A stretch of DNA of 41,246 nt from Stenocarpella maydis. Its lineage: Eukaryota; Ascomycota; Sordariomycetes; Diaporthales; Diaporthaceae. Made by a program: the position numbers and the translations under genes. Where the stretch lies: contig NQMI01000235.1 in NCBI GenBank assembly GCA_002270565.1, positions 1-41,246 of the forward strand, in the 5' to 3' direction. The notes beneath the pieces are model-generated. The model saw only the letters and a list, made by a program, of their open reading frames with translations. It was not told where the DNA came from and ran no database searches. Below, one piece after another: positions 1-11,319 of the stretch (the first letter of the stretch is position 1; each line of letters begins with the position of its first letter).

Positions 1-1264
1 CACGGTAGGGGCTTAAGGCCTCCGTGCGGTACCTAGGTGGCTGACTAAGCCACCTCGTCCCCATACTGATGTGCGATCCTAAGTGCTATTCCAACATTAT
101 ATATAAATTTTCTTGATAAAATAAAATTTTATTATATATGATAATAATTCTATTTAAAAATATTTAATATTAACATTATAATGATATTTATAATTGCTGA
201 TTATGATATTCTTATGAAGAAGAGAGGCTAATAAAGATGTCCCTTTTCCATTATAAATAATACCGGCGTGTCTCTAAAACATGATCTATTGTATGGTATA
301 CTATCAGGGCTACATGTTCAAAAGTTACACCGCACAGAGGATGTTAAGCCGGCTTCCTAGGAGCGCACCAGACTATGCCCCCTGTAGAGGGCTTCACAAA
401 AACCTGTTTTTTTTTAATCCCTAGTGTCATGATATACACACTCGCCAAGGAAATAGTCAATGATAAGAAATGGGCCATGATAACACTTACCACCCAACCC
501 TTCCATCCTTTAATAAGTCATGTTTCAGGGGAACCACAGGTTAGAACGGCCCACTGATATGGTTTCGCCTGGTGGAAGGAGAAACGGGTGTTGCTGGGAG
601 GGGGGGGTTGTATCTGGATCTGCTGCTGAGCAGAATTATGGTCAAAGGATATTCGGCTATGCCCAACTGCCGTCTCCGCGTTATCAAACCAGACCACAGG
701 TGAATGGCACGTCAATCTCAGGAAGCACCTTGACGAGTGCACTAGTGCCGGTATTACCTAGACGCAATACCACTCACAACGTGTGTCGGCAGGGAGCACG
801 GGAGCAACGGACCGACGAAAAGTCCCGGCCTGCCACCCGAAGCTAGCCGTTTTGTAAATTTTTTCGAGGCTCAGGCATAGGCCTAGAAAGGTCGATCCAA
901 ATGCCAGCCTTGAGGGTCCCATGAAGCACACCGAGGATAAGCGCAGACGGTGTGACCTGAAGCACTCGTGAGGAATACCCTTCAGGGGAGGAAGGGGGAA
1001 ACATTTCTCCCACCCAAGAGGCGTACTTTCAAGCGCAAGCTCGGCCGCTCTACAAGAACCAGCGCACTCCGATCGACACCTTGAAACATTCAAGTACTCA
1101 AAAGTCGTAAGTTCGCATTGTCAGAACACATGTTTTCTGTAAAATATACGACTCTCTTAGTTCATGGTTACTAACATTTGGAAGCGGGATTCTGCTACCG
1201 CAGGGACGGCCCCGCTTCGGCTTGCTACCTGGGTACATTTTACTTTGCTAGTGCTGACCAAACC
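1..1264. other. Left-edge non-coding region, partly AT-rich
   Basis: No gene is supported here. Positions about 90-340 are strongly AT-rich, unlike the GC-rich genes nearby, and could be the end of a RIP-degraded repeat. Bases 35-55 form a perfect 8-bp inverted repeat (AGGTGGCT / AGCCACCT) with a 5-nt loop. From about 340 to 1264 the composition is ordinary and the small open frames on either strand show no recognisable domain. The 3' end of the minus-strand P450 lies at the right border. Confidence 0.5.
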
Positions 1265-2836
1265 CTACTCCCTTTCTCTGCGTCTGATCCGGATCGTCGC
1301 TTTCATAGGGGGGATTCTGTAGAATCCAACCCACATGTTCCGTGGTCTGCTGCTCAGCAATTCGAAGTCGTAATTCATGATGACGTTCCCCAGGATGATC
1401 TTGAGGTTGTTTGCCGCAAAGAAACGCCCGATGCACGCGCCCTTGCCATGTCCCCAGACGAGATAGTCATTGCTTGTCGCCGAGAAGGCGTTGCGTGCCC
1501 TCTTCACGTACTGGACACCATCCTCGTGTCGCAGCTCGGCGAATCGGAATGGCTTGTATTCATGAGCGTCCGGGAAGATGCTGTTGTCGTGCAGGACAGT
1601 GTAGGTCGGGACGCTGATGGTTGTGCCGCGCGGCAGATGAACGCCGCTGGGGGTCGTGATGCCGTCCTTGGCTGCCACGACGCGGCCCAGGCCCAAGATC
1701 ATAAAAGAGTTGAGCCGCAGGCTCTCGCGCAGCGCGCTATCGAGCTTCTCCATCTTTGCGAGCGCTTTCTTGTCCCACTGACCGCCATGCGCGGCCAGCA
1801 CTGTGGAGATCTCGTGACGCAGCTCGTCGATATACTCTTGCTTCGAACCGATCAGGTCTAGGATTGCATGCGTAATGGTGAAGGACGAGTTGTGAATTGC
1901 TGCCAGGTTGAGGATGAGCAGCCGCCCTGCGAGGGTTTTCCAGTCGCTCAGATAGGGGTCACCAGAGTCCTTGGCCTGCTTGACGCACCACTGGAGGAAA
2001 TCGTTGTGCTCAACACTGACACGGTCTCGTGACCCTTGACTGTTCTTTTCCCCATCGTATTCAAGCAGTCGCTGCTCAATCTCGGCTCTCAGAAGCCTCC
2101 TGAACTTGCCCTCATGGTAGCGAGTAGGTATTGTGACAAGGAGCGACACAAGGAAGCGCAGCGGCGCCCACACCTGCCTCAGAACCTGCGCGACGGGCAT
2201 GATTTCCTGCGCGTAAGCCATCGCGGTGTCGAGCAGCTCCATGCTTCGGCACAGAGGAGCGCCTATGAGGACTCGATTCGTGCTGCTCCCGATGACGGGC
2301 CGCATCGTCTCCCACACGCATATCTCTCTCCATTCATGGGTGTCGACCCCCCAGAGCTTCTTGATAGTCAAATCGGCCTCGTCAGCGATTTCGGGGGCGA
2401 GGTCGCCGACCTGGCTCGTTAGCTTGGTGGTGATGAGCTGGTGGTGGACGGGGTTGTGGACGAGATTGGGGTCCATCAGCGTGTAGTCCAGTTGCAACGT
2501 GTGCACGACGGCCTCGTGCAGACTGAGTACATGTTCTGGCTGGTCGACAACAAACTGCGTCTGGGATGCCGGAAGTAGCACAGTATTTCCCAGTCCGAAA
2601 ACAGGCATGATCACAGTGCTATCTTGATATTCGGCGTAGGCTGCCTTGGTGGCGCCTTTGTAGTCTCGTGTGTTACGCCATTTCGCCCGGATCAGTGGAA
2701 ACCATTCGTTCGGTCTCGCACCAATGATGGGGATATCTGGAAGTCGTTTTGGCTTGACGAGAAGTTGGTATAATGCGTAGACGAGACAGGCTGCAATGAG
2801 GCCCAGAACTGCTGGGCGGGTCGTGATTTCCAGCAT
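1265..2836 (-). CDS. Cytochrome P450 monooxygenase, intronless
   Basis: A haem-thiolate monooxygenase, probably ER-anchored, of unknown substrate. It is read as a single exon. I prefer the start at 2836 (523 aa) because it puts a hydrophobic anchor (LGLIAACLVYALYQLLV) right at the N-terminus followed by a Pro-rich hinge; an in-frame ATG at 2872 would add 12 residues. The I-helix region reads AAIHNSS, the K-helix ExxR is ESLR (about residues 371-374), the PERF-like segment is PFRFAE, and the haem loop is WGHGKGACIGRFF with Cys about 468. The haem loop departs from the usual FGxGxHxCPG: Trp replaces Phe, Gly sits where His/Arg is usual, and Ile follows the Cys. The overall look is that of fungal P450s related to ent-kaurene-oxidase-like enzymes; the exact CYP family cannot be assigned by eye. 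It is divergent from a second P450 at 4305. Confidence 0.9.
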   Translation of the reverse strand: MLEITTRPAVLGLIAACLVYALYQLLVKPKRLPDIPIIGARPNEWFPLIRAKWRNTRDYKGATKAAYAEYQDSTVIMPVFGLGNTVLLPASQTQFVVDQPEHVLSLHEAVVHTLQLDYTLMDPNLVHNPVHHQLITTKLTSQVGDLAPEIADEADLTIKKLWGVDTHEWREICVWETMRPVIGSSTNRVLIGAPLCRSMELLDTAMAYAQEIMPVAQVLRQVWAPLRFLVSLLVTIPTRYHEGKFRRLLRAEIEQRLLEYDGEKNSQGSRDRVSVEHNDFLQWCVKQAKDSGDPYLSDWKTLAGRLLILNLAAIHNSSFTITHAILDLIGSKQEYIDELRHEISTVLAAHGGQWDKKALAKMEKLDSALRESLRLNSFMILGLGRVVAAKDGITTPSGVHLPRGTTISVPTYTVLHDNSIFPDAHEYKPFRFAELRHEDGVQYVKRARNAFSATSNDYLVWGHGKGACIGRFFAANNLKIILGNVIMNYDFELLSSRPRNMWVGFYRIPPMKATIRIRRRERE

Positions 2837-4304
2837 CGTAGCAAAAATGAAGCAGATTCTCAAAATGTACAACTTACTTGGCTGTTCCTGAGGAACGAGG
2901 AAGATCTAACTCATGGCTACTTGTTCTCTCCTACGGATTGATACCTTACGTACAAATTTTCTTATCTCATTTCTTGCAACATTTCCACAACCTGCTGCAA
3001 GCTATTGATCACGCAACTAGCATCTCGGTTTCCTGTCACAACGGGCATGTTTCCTTAATGGGAAGTTAGGGCACAGTGCGCACACACCGTCCCAAACGTT
3101 AAATTGTGTTGTACCTTTTCTAGTGGCAATTCTGTACCCATCCATTCAGGTCACACTTGCACTGATTTATTAGGAAAATCAATTTTAAGTAGTCAAGGTC
3201 CACATGCAACATAAGACGTTTGGGATCCTGAAGAAAGTGTATCTTGTCGGCGTTGTCATCGTGCACAGTGGAGTTCACCGCTGCTCACGCGTCATAATTA
3301 CTTGACTAAAACACACACCCTGGATTATACTTCGACAATAGCAAGCTCAGATGTCTCGCCAGCCACTCTGCCAAGCGATAAATACAGTCTATCGTGCTAG
3401 ACTACGGGCATTTCGGGCATGGCCTGCCTCCGCTATCCGCCGGTCACATCAACCAGCCCTGCCCTTGAGAACTGATTTAGAAGTTTTTAAAAACCCCCAT
3501 TACGGCGGAAAGACAAGCTAAATTAAAGTAGGATTATTTTAAATTAATTACCTCAATAATGTATCTTGAAATATAAATTTAAATCACAATAGTTATATAC
3601 TTTTTGTAAAAGCTTATTTAATGGATTTAAATTTATATAATAACATAAAAAAAACGTAAATAGGTTTCATTTATTTAAGAATTTGAACTTATAAGTGATT
3701 AATTAAAATAATTATAGTTGCCATTATTCTAACATTATTATTATTCTTATATTATTCTTTTATGAGATATGATTATGTTAGGTTCTTAAATATAGATAAT
3801 ATAGGAGGGGAATATTATAACTCCTTTTATAAGAACAATTATAATTAGATCAAAAATGAAACGAGACTAGAGCTGTATTTATAATACTCTAGCGATTAGA
3901 CTGATCCCCTCCCTTCCTAGGAGAATTATAACGTTACCTGAGGTCCACAATGTTATGACGTGTCCTCGGTGCACCTCACGTTTCCGCGGAGCGAGCTGAC
4001 TGCCCGTTTGGGCTACTGTCTCGTCTGGGATGCATATTTCGGCGATCTGGGCTCTCCTCCCATGTTTTAAGCACGCTGAGGCCATGTGCGCACGTGTGCC
4101 TGCGCACGGCACAGGTACAGCCTGGAAAACATAGCTAGGCCTCTTATGGAAGCCCTTGGTAAGGTCGGCTGGGAGATGATTTCTCATGCCAAAATCATCG
4201 TCGTTATCTCGGCGATGACGAGGTTTTGTATCTTATATATATATATACCTGGCGTGATCAACGGCGCTTTTTTTTTTCTCCTGCAGTCCATATTATCAGG
4301 TGTC
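2837..4304. other. Intergenic region between divergent P450s with an AT-rich island
   Basis: This spacer carries the promoters of both P450 genes. Positions about 3490-3880 form a very AT-rich island with many TAA/TTA runs and no coding potential, sharply bounded against ordinary sequence. This is the usual appearance of a RIP-mutated repeat relic in Pezizomycotina. Within it, an imperfect inverted repeat lies at about 3781-3837 (GTTCTTA ... TAAGAAC). No open frame here is convincing. Confidence 0.5.
4234..4247 (+). promoter_or_regulatory. TATA-like element of the second P450
   Basis: An alternating TA run (TATATATATATATA) ends 57 bp before the chosen ATG at 4305. That spacing fits a TATA box with a 5' leader of roughly 30 nt. 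A CT-rich stretch with a poly-T run follows at 4266-4283, which is common just upstream of fungal start codons. Confidence 0.4.
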
Positions 4305-6646
4305 ATGGGGGTCTTCAAGAACTTCGTATCCTCATTGCTTCCAAAAAGCGAATGGGATAAATGGATAGCCCAGCTTTGCACGCTGCCAACGCGCGGTGTG
4401 ATTGTCACGTTCCTAGTTGTTGCCGCCATCTGCGCCTATGTTTTCAGAACTTCAATAAGGAGTCCGTATCAGGGAACTTTACCTCTTGTCAATAGCAGAG
4501 GAGGCAGGGTGAGTTAGAGGAAACCCAAATATTTCCCTCGTTTTTGTCTTTCTTTCTTTTTATACGTTTTCCTCTGAGTCAGGCTTCTGAAAATGCTCCT
4601 TTCACGCTCCGGTCCATTCTCCATTCTCAGTTGCGAGATTCCATCGTCGACTATGAGCAGACTAACGAGTGGTATGGGCGTGGTTATCAGATAGAATTCA
4701 TATTCAGGGCACGGCAAATCCTGAGTAAAGCGAGAGTAAATTATCCTCGTCAACCGTATCGTGTTAATGCGGACATTGGCGAAGCGATAATCCTACCGCC
4801 GGAGCTGGGCCATGAGCTCCGAAATCATCCCCACTGCAGCTTAAGTAAAGCAACAAACATTGTGAGCCACTTAGATGCCCAATACTTACGAGGAAGCTTT
4901 CCTGAATTGGTTAGGACTTTGAAAGTGAGCTCTTCGGATGGGACAACCGGAACTATGAGATCGATGCCGACGAGCTGCTGCAGTCAGTCGGGCGAAAGCA
5001 GATGACAAGACTTATTGGTATGTAAGCACTTGAACACATTCGGCGAAGTGGTCCTTGTTGGTGAGCTAACAGGAGATGTATGTGTAGGGTCACTTTTACC
5101 GGCTTTGGAACAGGAGGCCATGAGTACCATACCTGAGTATTTTGGTGACAGCACGGGTATGATCATACCCACGATCAAAAATCCGTGGAGACAGCCATAA
5201 TTACCAAGTATCAGAGAACCAAAGCTGACGCTGGGCCTCATGCGCTCTTTCAATAGATTGGACGGAACTGGAGATCCAGCCTTTGCTGCTCAAGATCGTC
5301 GCACGCCTCGGATCGCGTGCTTTCTTGGGAGAACCCTTGTGCCATGACAAAGCGTGGCTGCGCATCACAGAAGAGTTCACAGGCCTATTCTTTGTGTCAA
5401 GCATGCTGCAGCGGTTGCTGCCCAAGCTCATACGTCCGGCAACCCGGGTATGTAGGTCCATCGGACGCTGCGCTTCTACTTTTCGGTCCCTGCTTTTGAA
5501 GAAACGCGACTGTGAAACAATCACCAACTCGTTTTCGGCGAATTATGCTCGGGTTAGTTCGTAATAATCTGTTCTATTTGCTGACATTTAGGTTGACAGT
5601 GGCTATTACCGCCTTGCAGAAAAGTGCGCAACCTCGCCCTCGAGGCCCGTCAGCTTATCGACGGCGTCCTCCAGCGCCGCCGGAGCATTGCGAAGGCAGC
5701 GGCCGAAGCTGGTGAGCCGCTCCCAGTCTTTAACGACATGCTGGAGTGGTTTGAGGAGGAATCCGCGGGAAAGCCGTACAACGCAGCGGCGGTCCAGCTT
5801 GCCATGTCAATGGCCGCGACCCACACGACGACGGATCTCGTCCAGCAGGTCATGATGGATATTGCTGCTCATCAAGAAGTACTAGCGCCACTCCGTGATG
5901 AGGTTTCACGAATCATAGCATCCCAGGGATTTTCGCAACCAGCTTGTAGGTCTCTCGATGGATTCCTTTTCCTTTGGCTAAGTGGTGCCTGGGGTCATGG
6001 CAATACGGCTTAACCTGCACATGTGTGGCCTGATGTTGACTTTCGACAGTGTATGATATGAAGCTCCTCGACAGCACTATCAAGGAGTCCCAGCGGCTAA
6101 AGCCGATCGACTTGGGTATGAGACCCCCCACCTGACCAGGTTTCACAGCGCCGCTGCTGACGCTATATCCACGCAGCATCTATGCGGCGCCTGGTAACAC
6201 AGGACATTGTTCTCTCCAACGGTTTTGTTCTCAAAAAAGGAAGCCGCTTCCACGTCGACTCGTGCTTGATGCGAGACCCGGCGTACTATAGCGACCCGGA
6301 GAGCTGGAGGCCGTTCCGGTTCGCAGAAATGCGCGGGCACGAGGACGCGAAGAAGAAGGCATCAGCGCAGCTGGTATCTACCAGCATACAGCATCTCGGG
6401 TTCGGCTGTGGTTCTCACTCGTGCCCCGGGCGCTTCTTCGCGGCAACCGAGGTAAAAGTGATCCTCTGCTTCCTGCTGATCAATTACGACTGGAAACTGG
6501 CCCCTGGCTCCGCGGTGAAGCCAATGGATCTGGGCTTGAATAGTACTGCCAATGTGAAGACGCGGATATTGGCCAGGAAGAGGGAGAGGCCGGAGATTGA
6601 CATGTTCTCGGCAAGGACCGGGCGCACAACTACCGACACTAAGTAG
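4305..6646 (+). CDS. Cytochrome P450 monooxygenase, eight exons
   Basis: Membrane-anchored haem monooxygenase. Exons read as 4305-4508, 4631-4861, 4915-5017, 5088-5156, 5257-5447, 5600-5945, 6050-6115 and 6177-6646. The sum is 1680 nt, in frame, giving 559 aa. All seven introns (53-152 nt) are GT..AG, most with GTATG or GTGAG donors. Features in order: N-terminal transmembrane helix (VIVTFLVVAAICAYVF), substrate-recognition region, I-helix AATHTTTD, ExxR as ESQR, PFRFAEM, and haem loop FGCGSHSCPGRFFA with Cys about 486. All expected P450 landmarks are present, so the gene looks intact. It resembles fungal CYPs with the SMRR motif after the K-helix. Exon 3 was placed by noting that removal of 4862-4914 joins NI to DFES in the conserved spot. 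Substrate unknown. It could act with the neighbouring P450 and the dehydrogenase at 7201. Confidence 0.88.
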
Positions 6647-7200
6647 CGAATTGTTCGATCTGCTAACTCTATGTGACGCATATTCTTGCACAAGTATTAT
6701 ACTTGTTGTCAAATTTGAGATGTCTACGTCCCATTGCTCTCTTTATTCCTCCCGCCGTCTGTACCCTTGAACCATCATGACAGTCTAAAGGAGCTTGCAG
6801 TTGGGTGGAACGAGGGCCTGCCTAATCAAACCTGTAAACACATTTGAAGATAGTGAGTATATAGTTTCTCGTCTTGAAAATTTCTTCGTTTTCCGCCTCT
6901 TGGGTATGAACCTATTGATCAAGGCCCCTCGGGAAGTTCGGTTTTTGGCGGCGAGAGGTAGCGCAGGAGCAATCCATCTGATCTCTACGGTACCCAGGCA
7001 CCTCGGTAGTGCTCCGTACAACCCCCCCCCCAAGTGATGCCAAACTCTTTATTCCTGAAATTTACTTCCCACTTGGGCAAAGCGGTATTCATTCGGTCTT
7101 CCAATAGAGGGAACACAGTGCAATTAACGCTTGGGATCCCTGCAGGGTGTACTTGGTACTAAAGTGGATCGGCAGTTCGTGCGTGGCCTAAGGAATTTAT
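6647..7200. other. Intergenic spacer P450 to dehydrogenase
   Basis: About 550 bp without a supported gene. It holds the 3' flank of the P450 and the promoter of the dehydrogenase. I see no clear TATA box, repeat or RNA gene. Confidence 0.4.
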
Positions 7201-8425
7201 ATGTTCCTCAGACTCTCGTACTGGGGCAAGGAGGCCCTCTTCAGCGCACCGGATCTTTCCACTCTCAAACCGTTGAATGTCACTCAAATGCCGTCCCTAC
7301 CACACTCGATATCAAGACTTGTCAACTCAGCAAAGGAGTTTGCCGAAAACCAATGGAAGCCGCTGCCCTACCCTGAGGCCGACTGCGCTGGCAAGACGGT
7401 TATTGTCACCGGCGCCAACGTAGGGCTCGGGTTCTATGCGGCATGTCACTTTGTGCGCCTCGGTGCTGCCAGGGTCATTCTGGCATGCCGAAGCACGGAG
7501 AGCGGTGACCGGGCCAAGGCTGACGTCGAAGCATCCTGCCCGGCTCGGGACGGGGTGGTAGAGGCCTGGCAGGTAGATCTCTGCAGCTTCGACAGTGTCA
7601 AGGCCTTCTGCAGGCGTGCCTTGCAGCTGCAGCGTCTGGACATTGTCGTCGAGAATGCTGCCGTCATGCGGCCTGACTTTGTAGCCGCCGAAGGCTACGA
7701 GAGCACCATCGCCGTCAACGTCATCTCCACGTTTTTGATGGCTTTGCTGTTGCTTCCAATAATGAAGAGGACGTCTCGGCAGTTTGGCGTGCAACCACAT
7801 CTGGTCATCGTATCGTCGGTTGCTCATGGTTTTGTAGGTCACACCACCCTTCCCACGGAAAAAATAGAAAAGAAAAGAAAAACCAACCCCTTCGTTGGCA
7901 AAATTTTCTGCACCAACTTTGATCGGCGACTAACTGGTCACCCCATGGCGGTAGGCTCGCTTCCACGAAAAGTCGGCGCCAAACATCTTCGACTGCTTCA
8001 AGACCCAAGGCTCCATCGACTCGGACCGATACAACGTGTCGAAACTCATGGTCATATTCGTAGTGCGCCAGCTGGCACAAGAGGTCGCCAGGGACAGCAC
8101 GCCCTCGCCCACTGTGGTCATCAACTCGCCAAATCCCGGCCTGTGCAGGACCGAGCTGACACGACATCTGGGGGGGCTCTTGGGCTTGACCATAGGTGCT
8201 GTGACTATTGTCCTCGGCAGGACGAGCGAGATGGGCTCTAGAACGCTCCTGGCTGCTGCCTGCGCCGGGCAAGAATCACACGGGGCATATATGGACAACT
8301 GCAAGGTGTGTGATCCCAGCTCGAATGCGGTGGGCGGCGAGGCAAGTTTGCTGCAAAAGAGGGTATATGATGAGTTGATGGAGATTCTTGGCGAGATTGA
8401 ACCTGGCATAATGGAAAACATTTGA
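7201..8425 (+). CDS. Short-chain dehydrogenase/reductase, one intron
   Basis: NAD(P)-dependent oxidoreductase of the classical SDR fold, similar in layout to fungal retinol-dehydrogenase/TIC32-like enzymes. Exons 7201-7833 and 7955-8425; the intron has donor GTAGGT, branch site CTAAC and acceptor GTAG. The total is 1104 nt, 367 aa. Visible motifs: cofactor loop TGANVGLG, the DL after the Rossmann strand (VDLCSFDS), ENAAV in place of the usual NNAG, VIVSSVAHG with the catalytic Ser, and YNVSK (the Tyr-x3-Lys pair) just after the intron. The first ATG (7201) gives a 60-residue leader before the Rossmann fold; an ATG at 7288 would give 338 aa, closer to the usual length, so the start is uncertain. 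Same strand as the upstream P450, a plausible pathway partner. Substrate unknown. Confidence 0.85.
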
Positions 8426-8839
8426 GTGCAGCAGTCATGGCATGCCTTGCTCACCGGTAGTGTCAAGGGTCAGTGGAGGCCTAGGCGAAGCCATAGACAT
8501 CGATTACGCACTCCCGCTGTTACTGGTACCTGGCGTCTTGCACATACGTATTGTGAGAAGTGGCCCTGGCCACTACCGTTGCGCCCAAGAATAATTCCCA
8601 TGACGAGTATATGAATTTTGCCCTCTCTGCCTGGTACTTGAGTACCTAAGTACTTTCAGCATGTTTCCTCGGGTCTCTCAGCTAAGACAGGACCCCCTCA
8701 TGACGTAAACCCTGCCCCACGCAGATGCGACGCAGGCAGTCTGTCCATCAACGAGGGGACAAGAACAGCATCTCAGCTCCCCCCCCCCCGACGCCACGCT
8801 GGACAAGCCAACACGCCCAAATAAGACCCCCTATCCATC
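8426..8839. other. Intergenic spacer upstream of GH2 gene
   Basis: About 410 bp containing the dehydrogenase 3' flank and the GH2 promoter. A poly-C run sits near 8780. No gene or RNA is recognised. Confidence 0.4.
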
Positions 8840-11034
8840 ATGATCTCCCCGTCCTACCCCCGCCCGGACTTCCAGCGCCCCAACCTGAGCTGGACGTCCC
8901 TCAACGGCGCCTGGGACTTCTACTTTGACGACGACGACGCCGGGCTGGGCGAGGGCTGGCACCTCAGGCCGCCGCCCCCTGAGCTCAGGCGCACCATCCA
9001 GGTAAGGTGCAGCCTACTATACCTCGTCAGAAGTAGGGCTTCGCAATGCTGAAAGAACCAAAAAAAACAAAGGTCCCCTACGCGTTCCAGACGCCCGCCT
9101 CGGGCATCAACGAGCGCGCGGCGCACGAGGTGCTCTGGTACTCTCGCCCCGTCACGGACATACGCACGGCCGAGGCCCGCAGGCGCGGGGACCGCCTGCT
9201 CCTCCGCTTCGGCGCCGTCGACTACGAGTGCCAGGCCTGGGTGGGCGGGACCCCCGTCGGCGGGCACAGGGGCGGCCACGTCCCCTTCGACCTGGACATC
9301 ACGGCCGCCATCGACGGCCCCGGGCGCGGCGGCGACGAGGACGGGGCGCCCGCCGCGCAGGCGCTGACGATCCGCGTGCGCGACTCGCCCTACGACCTGA
9401 CGCAGCCGCGCGGGAAGCAGTACTGGGGGCCCGAGCCGGAGAGCATCTTCTACACGCCCAGCAGCGGGGTCTGGCAGGGCGTGTGGCTCGAGGCCGTCCC
9501 CGCCGCGCGCATCGCCAGCAGCAGCGAGGGCACGGTGCTGCGCTCCGACGACATCGGGGGCGGCGTGCTGCGCGCCAGGGTCGCGGTCGTGGGGCGCAGG
9601 GCGCGGGCGCAGGCCTCGGTCGAGATTGCCGCCTCGTTCCTGGGGCTGGAGGTCGGCAGTGTCAGGGGGGACCTGCCGAGGGACAGGGACTGTGTTGACC
9701 TTGATCTCTCGCTCCGCCTCCCGACAGGCGACTTCGGCAAGGTCGCCGGGACGCTGGCCGGGGACCGGAGCGTGTGGCGGGACAGGCTGGCGCTGTGGTC
9801 GCCCGAGCATCCGTTCCTGTATGACCTGACCATCAGGCTGTACGATGCGTCAGGCAGGGCCGTGGACGAGGTGCAGACCACGACGGGGATGCGCAACATC
9901 GACTGGCAGCGCGGCGACAGCACGTTCCGCCTCAACGACAGGCCCATCTTCCAGGCGTTGTGCCTGGACCAGGGATACTGGCCCGACACGTTCATGACGC
10001 CGCCGTCCCCGGACGCGCTGAGGCAGGACATCCTGCTCTCCAAGAGGATGGGCTTCAACGGTTGCCGCAAGCACCAGAAGGTCGAGGACCCCGTCTTCTA
10101 CTACTGGGCCGACCGGCTGGGGTACCTCGTGTGGGGGGAGATGGCCAACGCGTACGAGTTCAGCGACGAGTACGCGTCGCGCTTCAGCCAGGAGTGGGCC
10201 GAGTCGGTCCGGCGCGACATGAACCACCCGTCCCTCATCGCCTGGACGCCCGTCAACGAGAGCTGGGCCTACCCGCGGCTGACGGCCAACTCGCGCGAGG
10301 CCGTCGCCCAGCGCAACCACATCCGCCAGCTCTACTACCTGACCAAGACGCTGGACCCCACCCGGCCCGTCAACGACAACTGCGGCTGGGAGCACGTCGT
10401 CACCGACCTGAGCACCTTCCACGAGTACGCCGACGGGCCCGAGGTCGAGAGGATATGCTCGACGCTGCCCGGCATCCTGCACAGGCTCACCGGCGAGCCC
10501 GTGGCCCGGCCCATGTTCGTCCCGGCCATCTACGGCCCCAACGCGGCGGTGCTGGACCCGGCGGCCCAGCACAGGTCCGGCGCGCCGGTGCTCAACACCG
10601 AGTTTGGCGGTGTCAACATCGCGCCGGCGGACAGCAAGGGCACGGGCAAGAGGTTTAGTACCGAGGACTGGGGGTACACCACCGCGAGCGACCCGGAGGA
10701 CCTGCTCAAGAGGATCGAGAGGCTGGCTGTTGGCGTCGTTCACGCGGGGCACTGCAGTGGGTTTGTCTACACCCAGTTGTAAGTTTCAAATATCCAAACA
10801 CATCTGGCTGAAAGCCTCTGATGAGCCCTCGCTAACCTGCTCCGGTTGCACAGGACCGACATCGAGCAGGAGGTCAACGGGGTCTACTCGTTCGACCGCA
10901 AGGCCAAGATCGACCCGACGAGGATGAAGGCCATCCTCGACAAGGCGGCAAAGATATACCTGGACGGGGTGCAGGACGACAGGGAGTGGGAGGTCTCTGG
11001 GGCCGGCGCAGGACTGCCAGTCTCATCATCATAG
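8840..11034 (+). CDS. Glycoside hydrolase family 2 protein (beta-galactosidase/glucuronidase-like)
   Basis: Retaining beta-glycosidase; the exact sugar specificity cannot be told. Exons 8840-9001, 9073-10778 and 10854-11034 give 2049 nt, 682 aa. The second intron has a good branch site (GCTAACC). Domain order is typical of GH2: an N-terminal jelly-roll sugar-binding domain (NGAWDFYFD ... YECQAWVGG), an immunoglobulin-like middle domain, then a TIM barrel from about residue 300. Predicted acid/base is Glu450 in TPVNESW and the nucleophile is Glu564 in NTEFGG. The C-terminal YTQLTDIEQEVNGVYSFDRK is the familiar end of this subfamily. There is no signal peptide, so it probably acts inside the cell. 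The gene is strikingly GC-rich with long open antisense shadows, and the subfamily is common in bacteria, so ancient transfer is possible but not shown. Confidence 0.92.
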
Positions 11035-11319
11035 CTGTGAAAACGGACGTGGCTTCATAGAGGGGAGAAATTGTATCCCGTGAGGCGCTCAGGCTGATCC
11101 CTGCACGTACGTTTACATCATGTAGGACGGAGACCTGGGCCGCGTTTGCAAATGATATGCCCCCTCGGCAGCGTGACCTCATCTGCGCTTCTCAACGTCA
11201 ACTCATCCTCATCAAACGCAGCCAGACTCGAAAGAACACTTGCTGCCGCGGTAACACTGCTCGCCGTAGATTGATTTCCGGACTACCTCCAGGTGCAAGG
11301 CGCATATTTGACAACGAGG

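Noticed and set aside
8920..10752. Two long minus-strand open frames of about 296 and 300 codons opposite the GH2 gene
   Set aside because: They mirror a GC-rich coding strand, have Arg/Gly/Ala/Val-skewed composition and no domain, while the plus strand has complete GH2 motifs.
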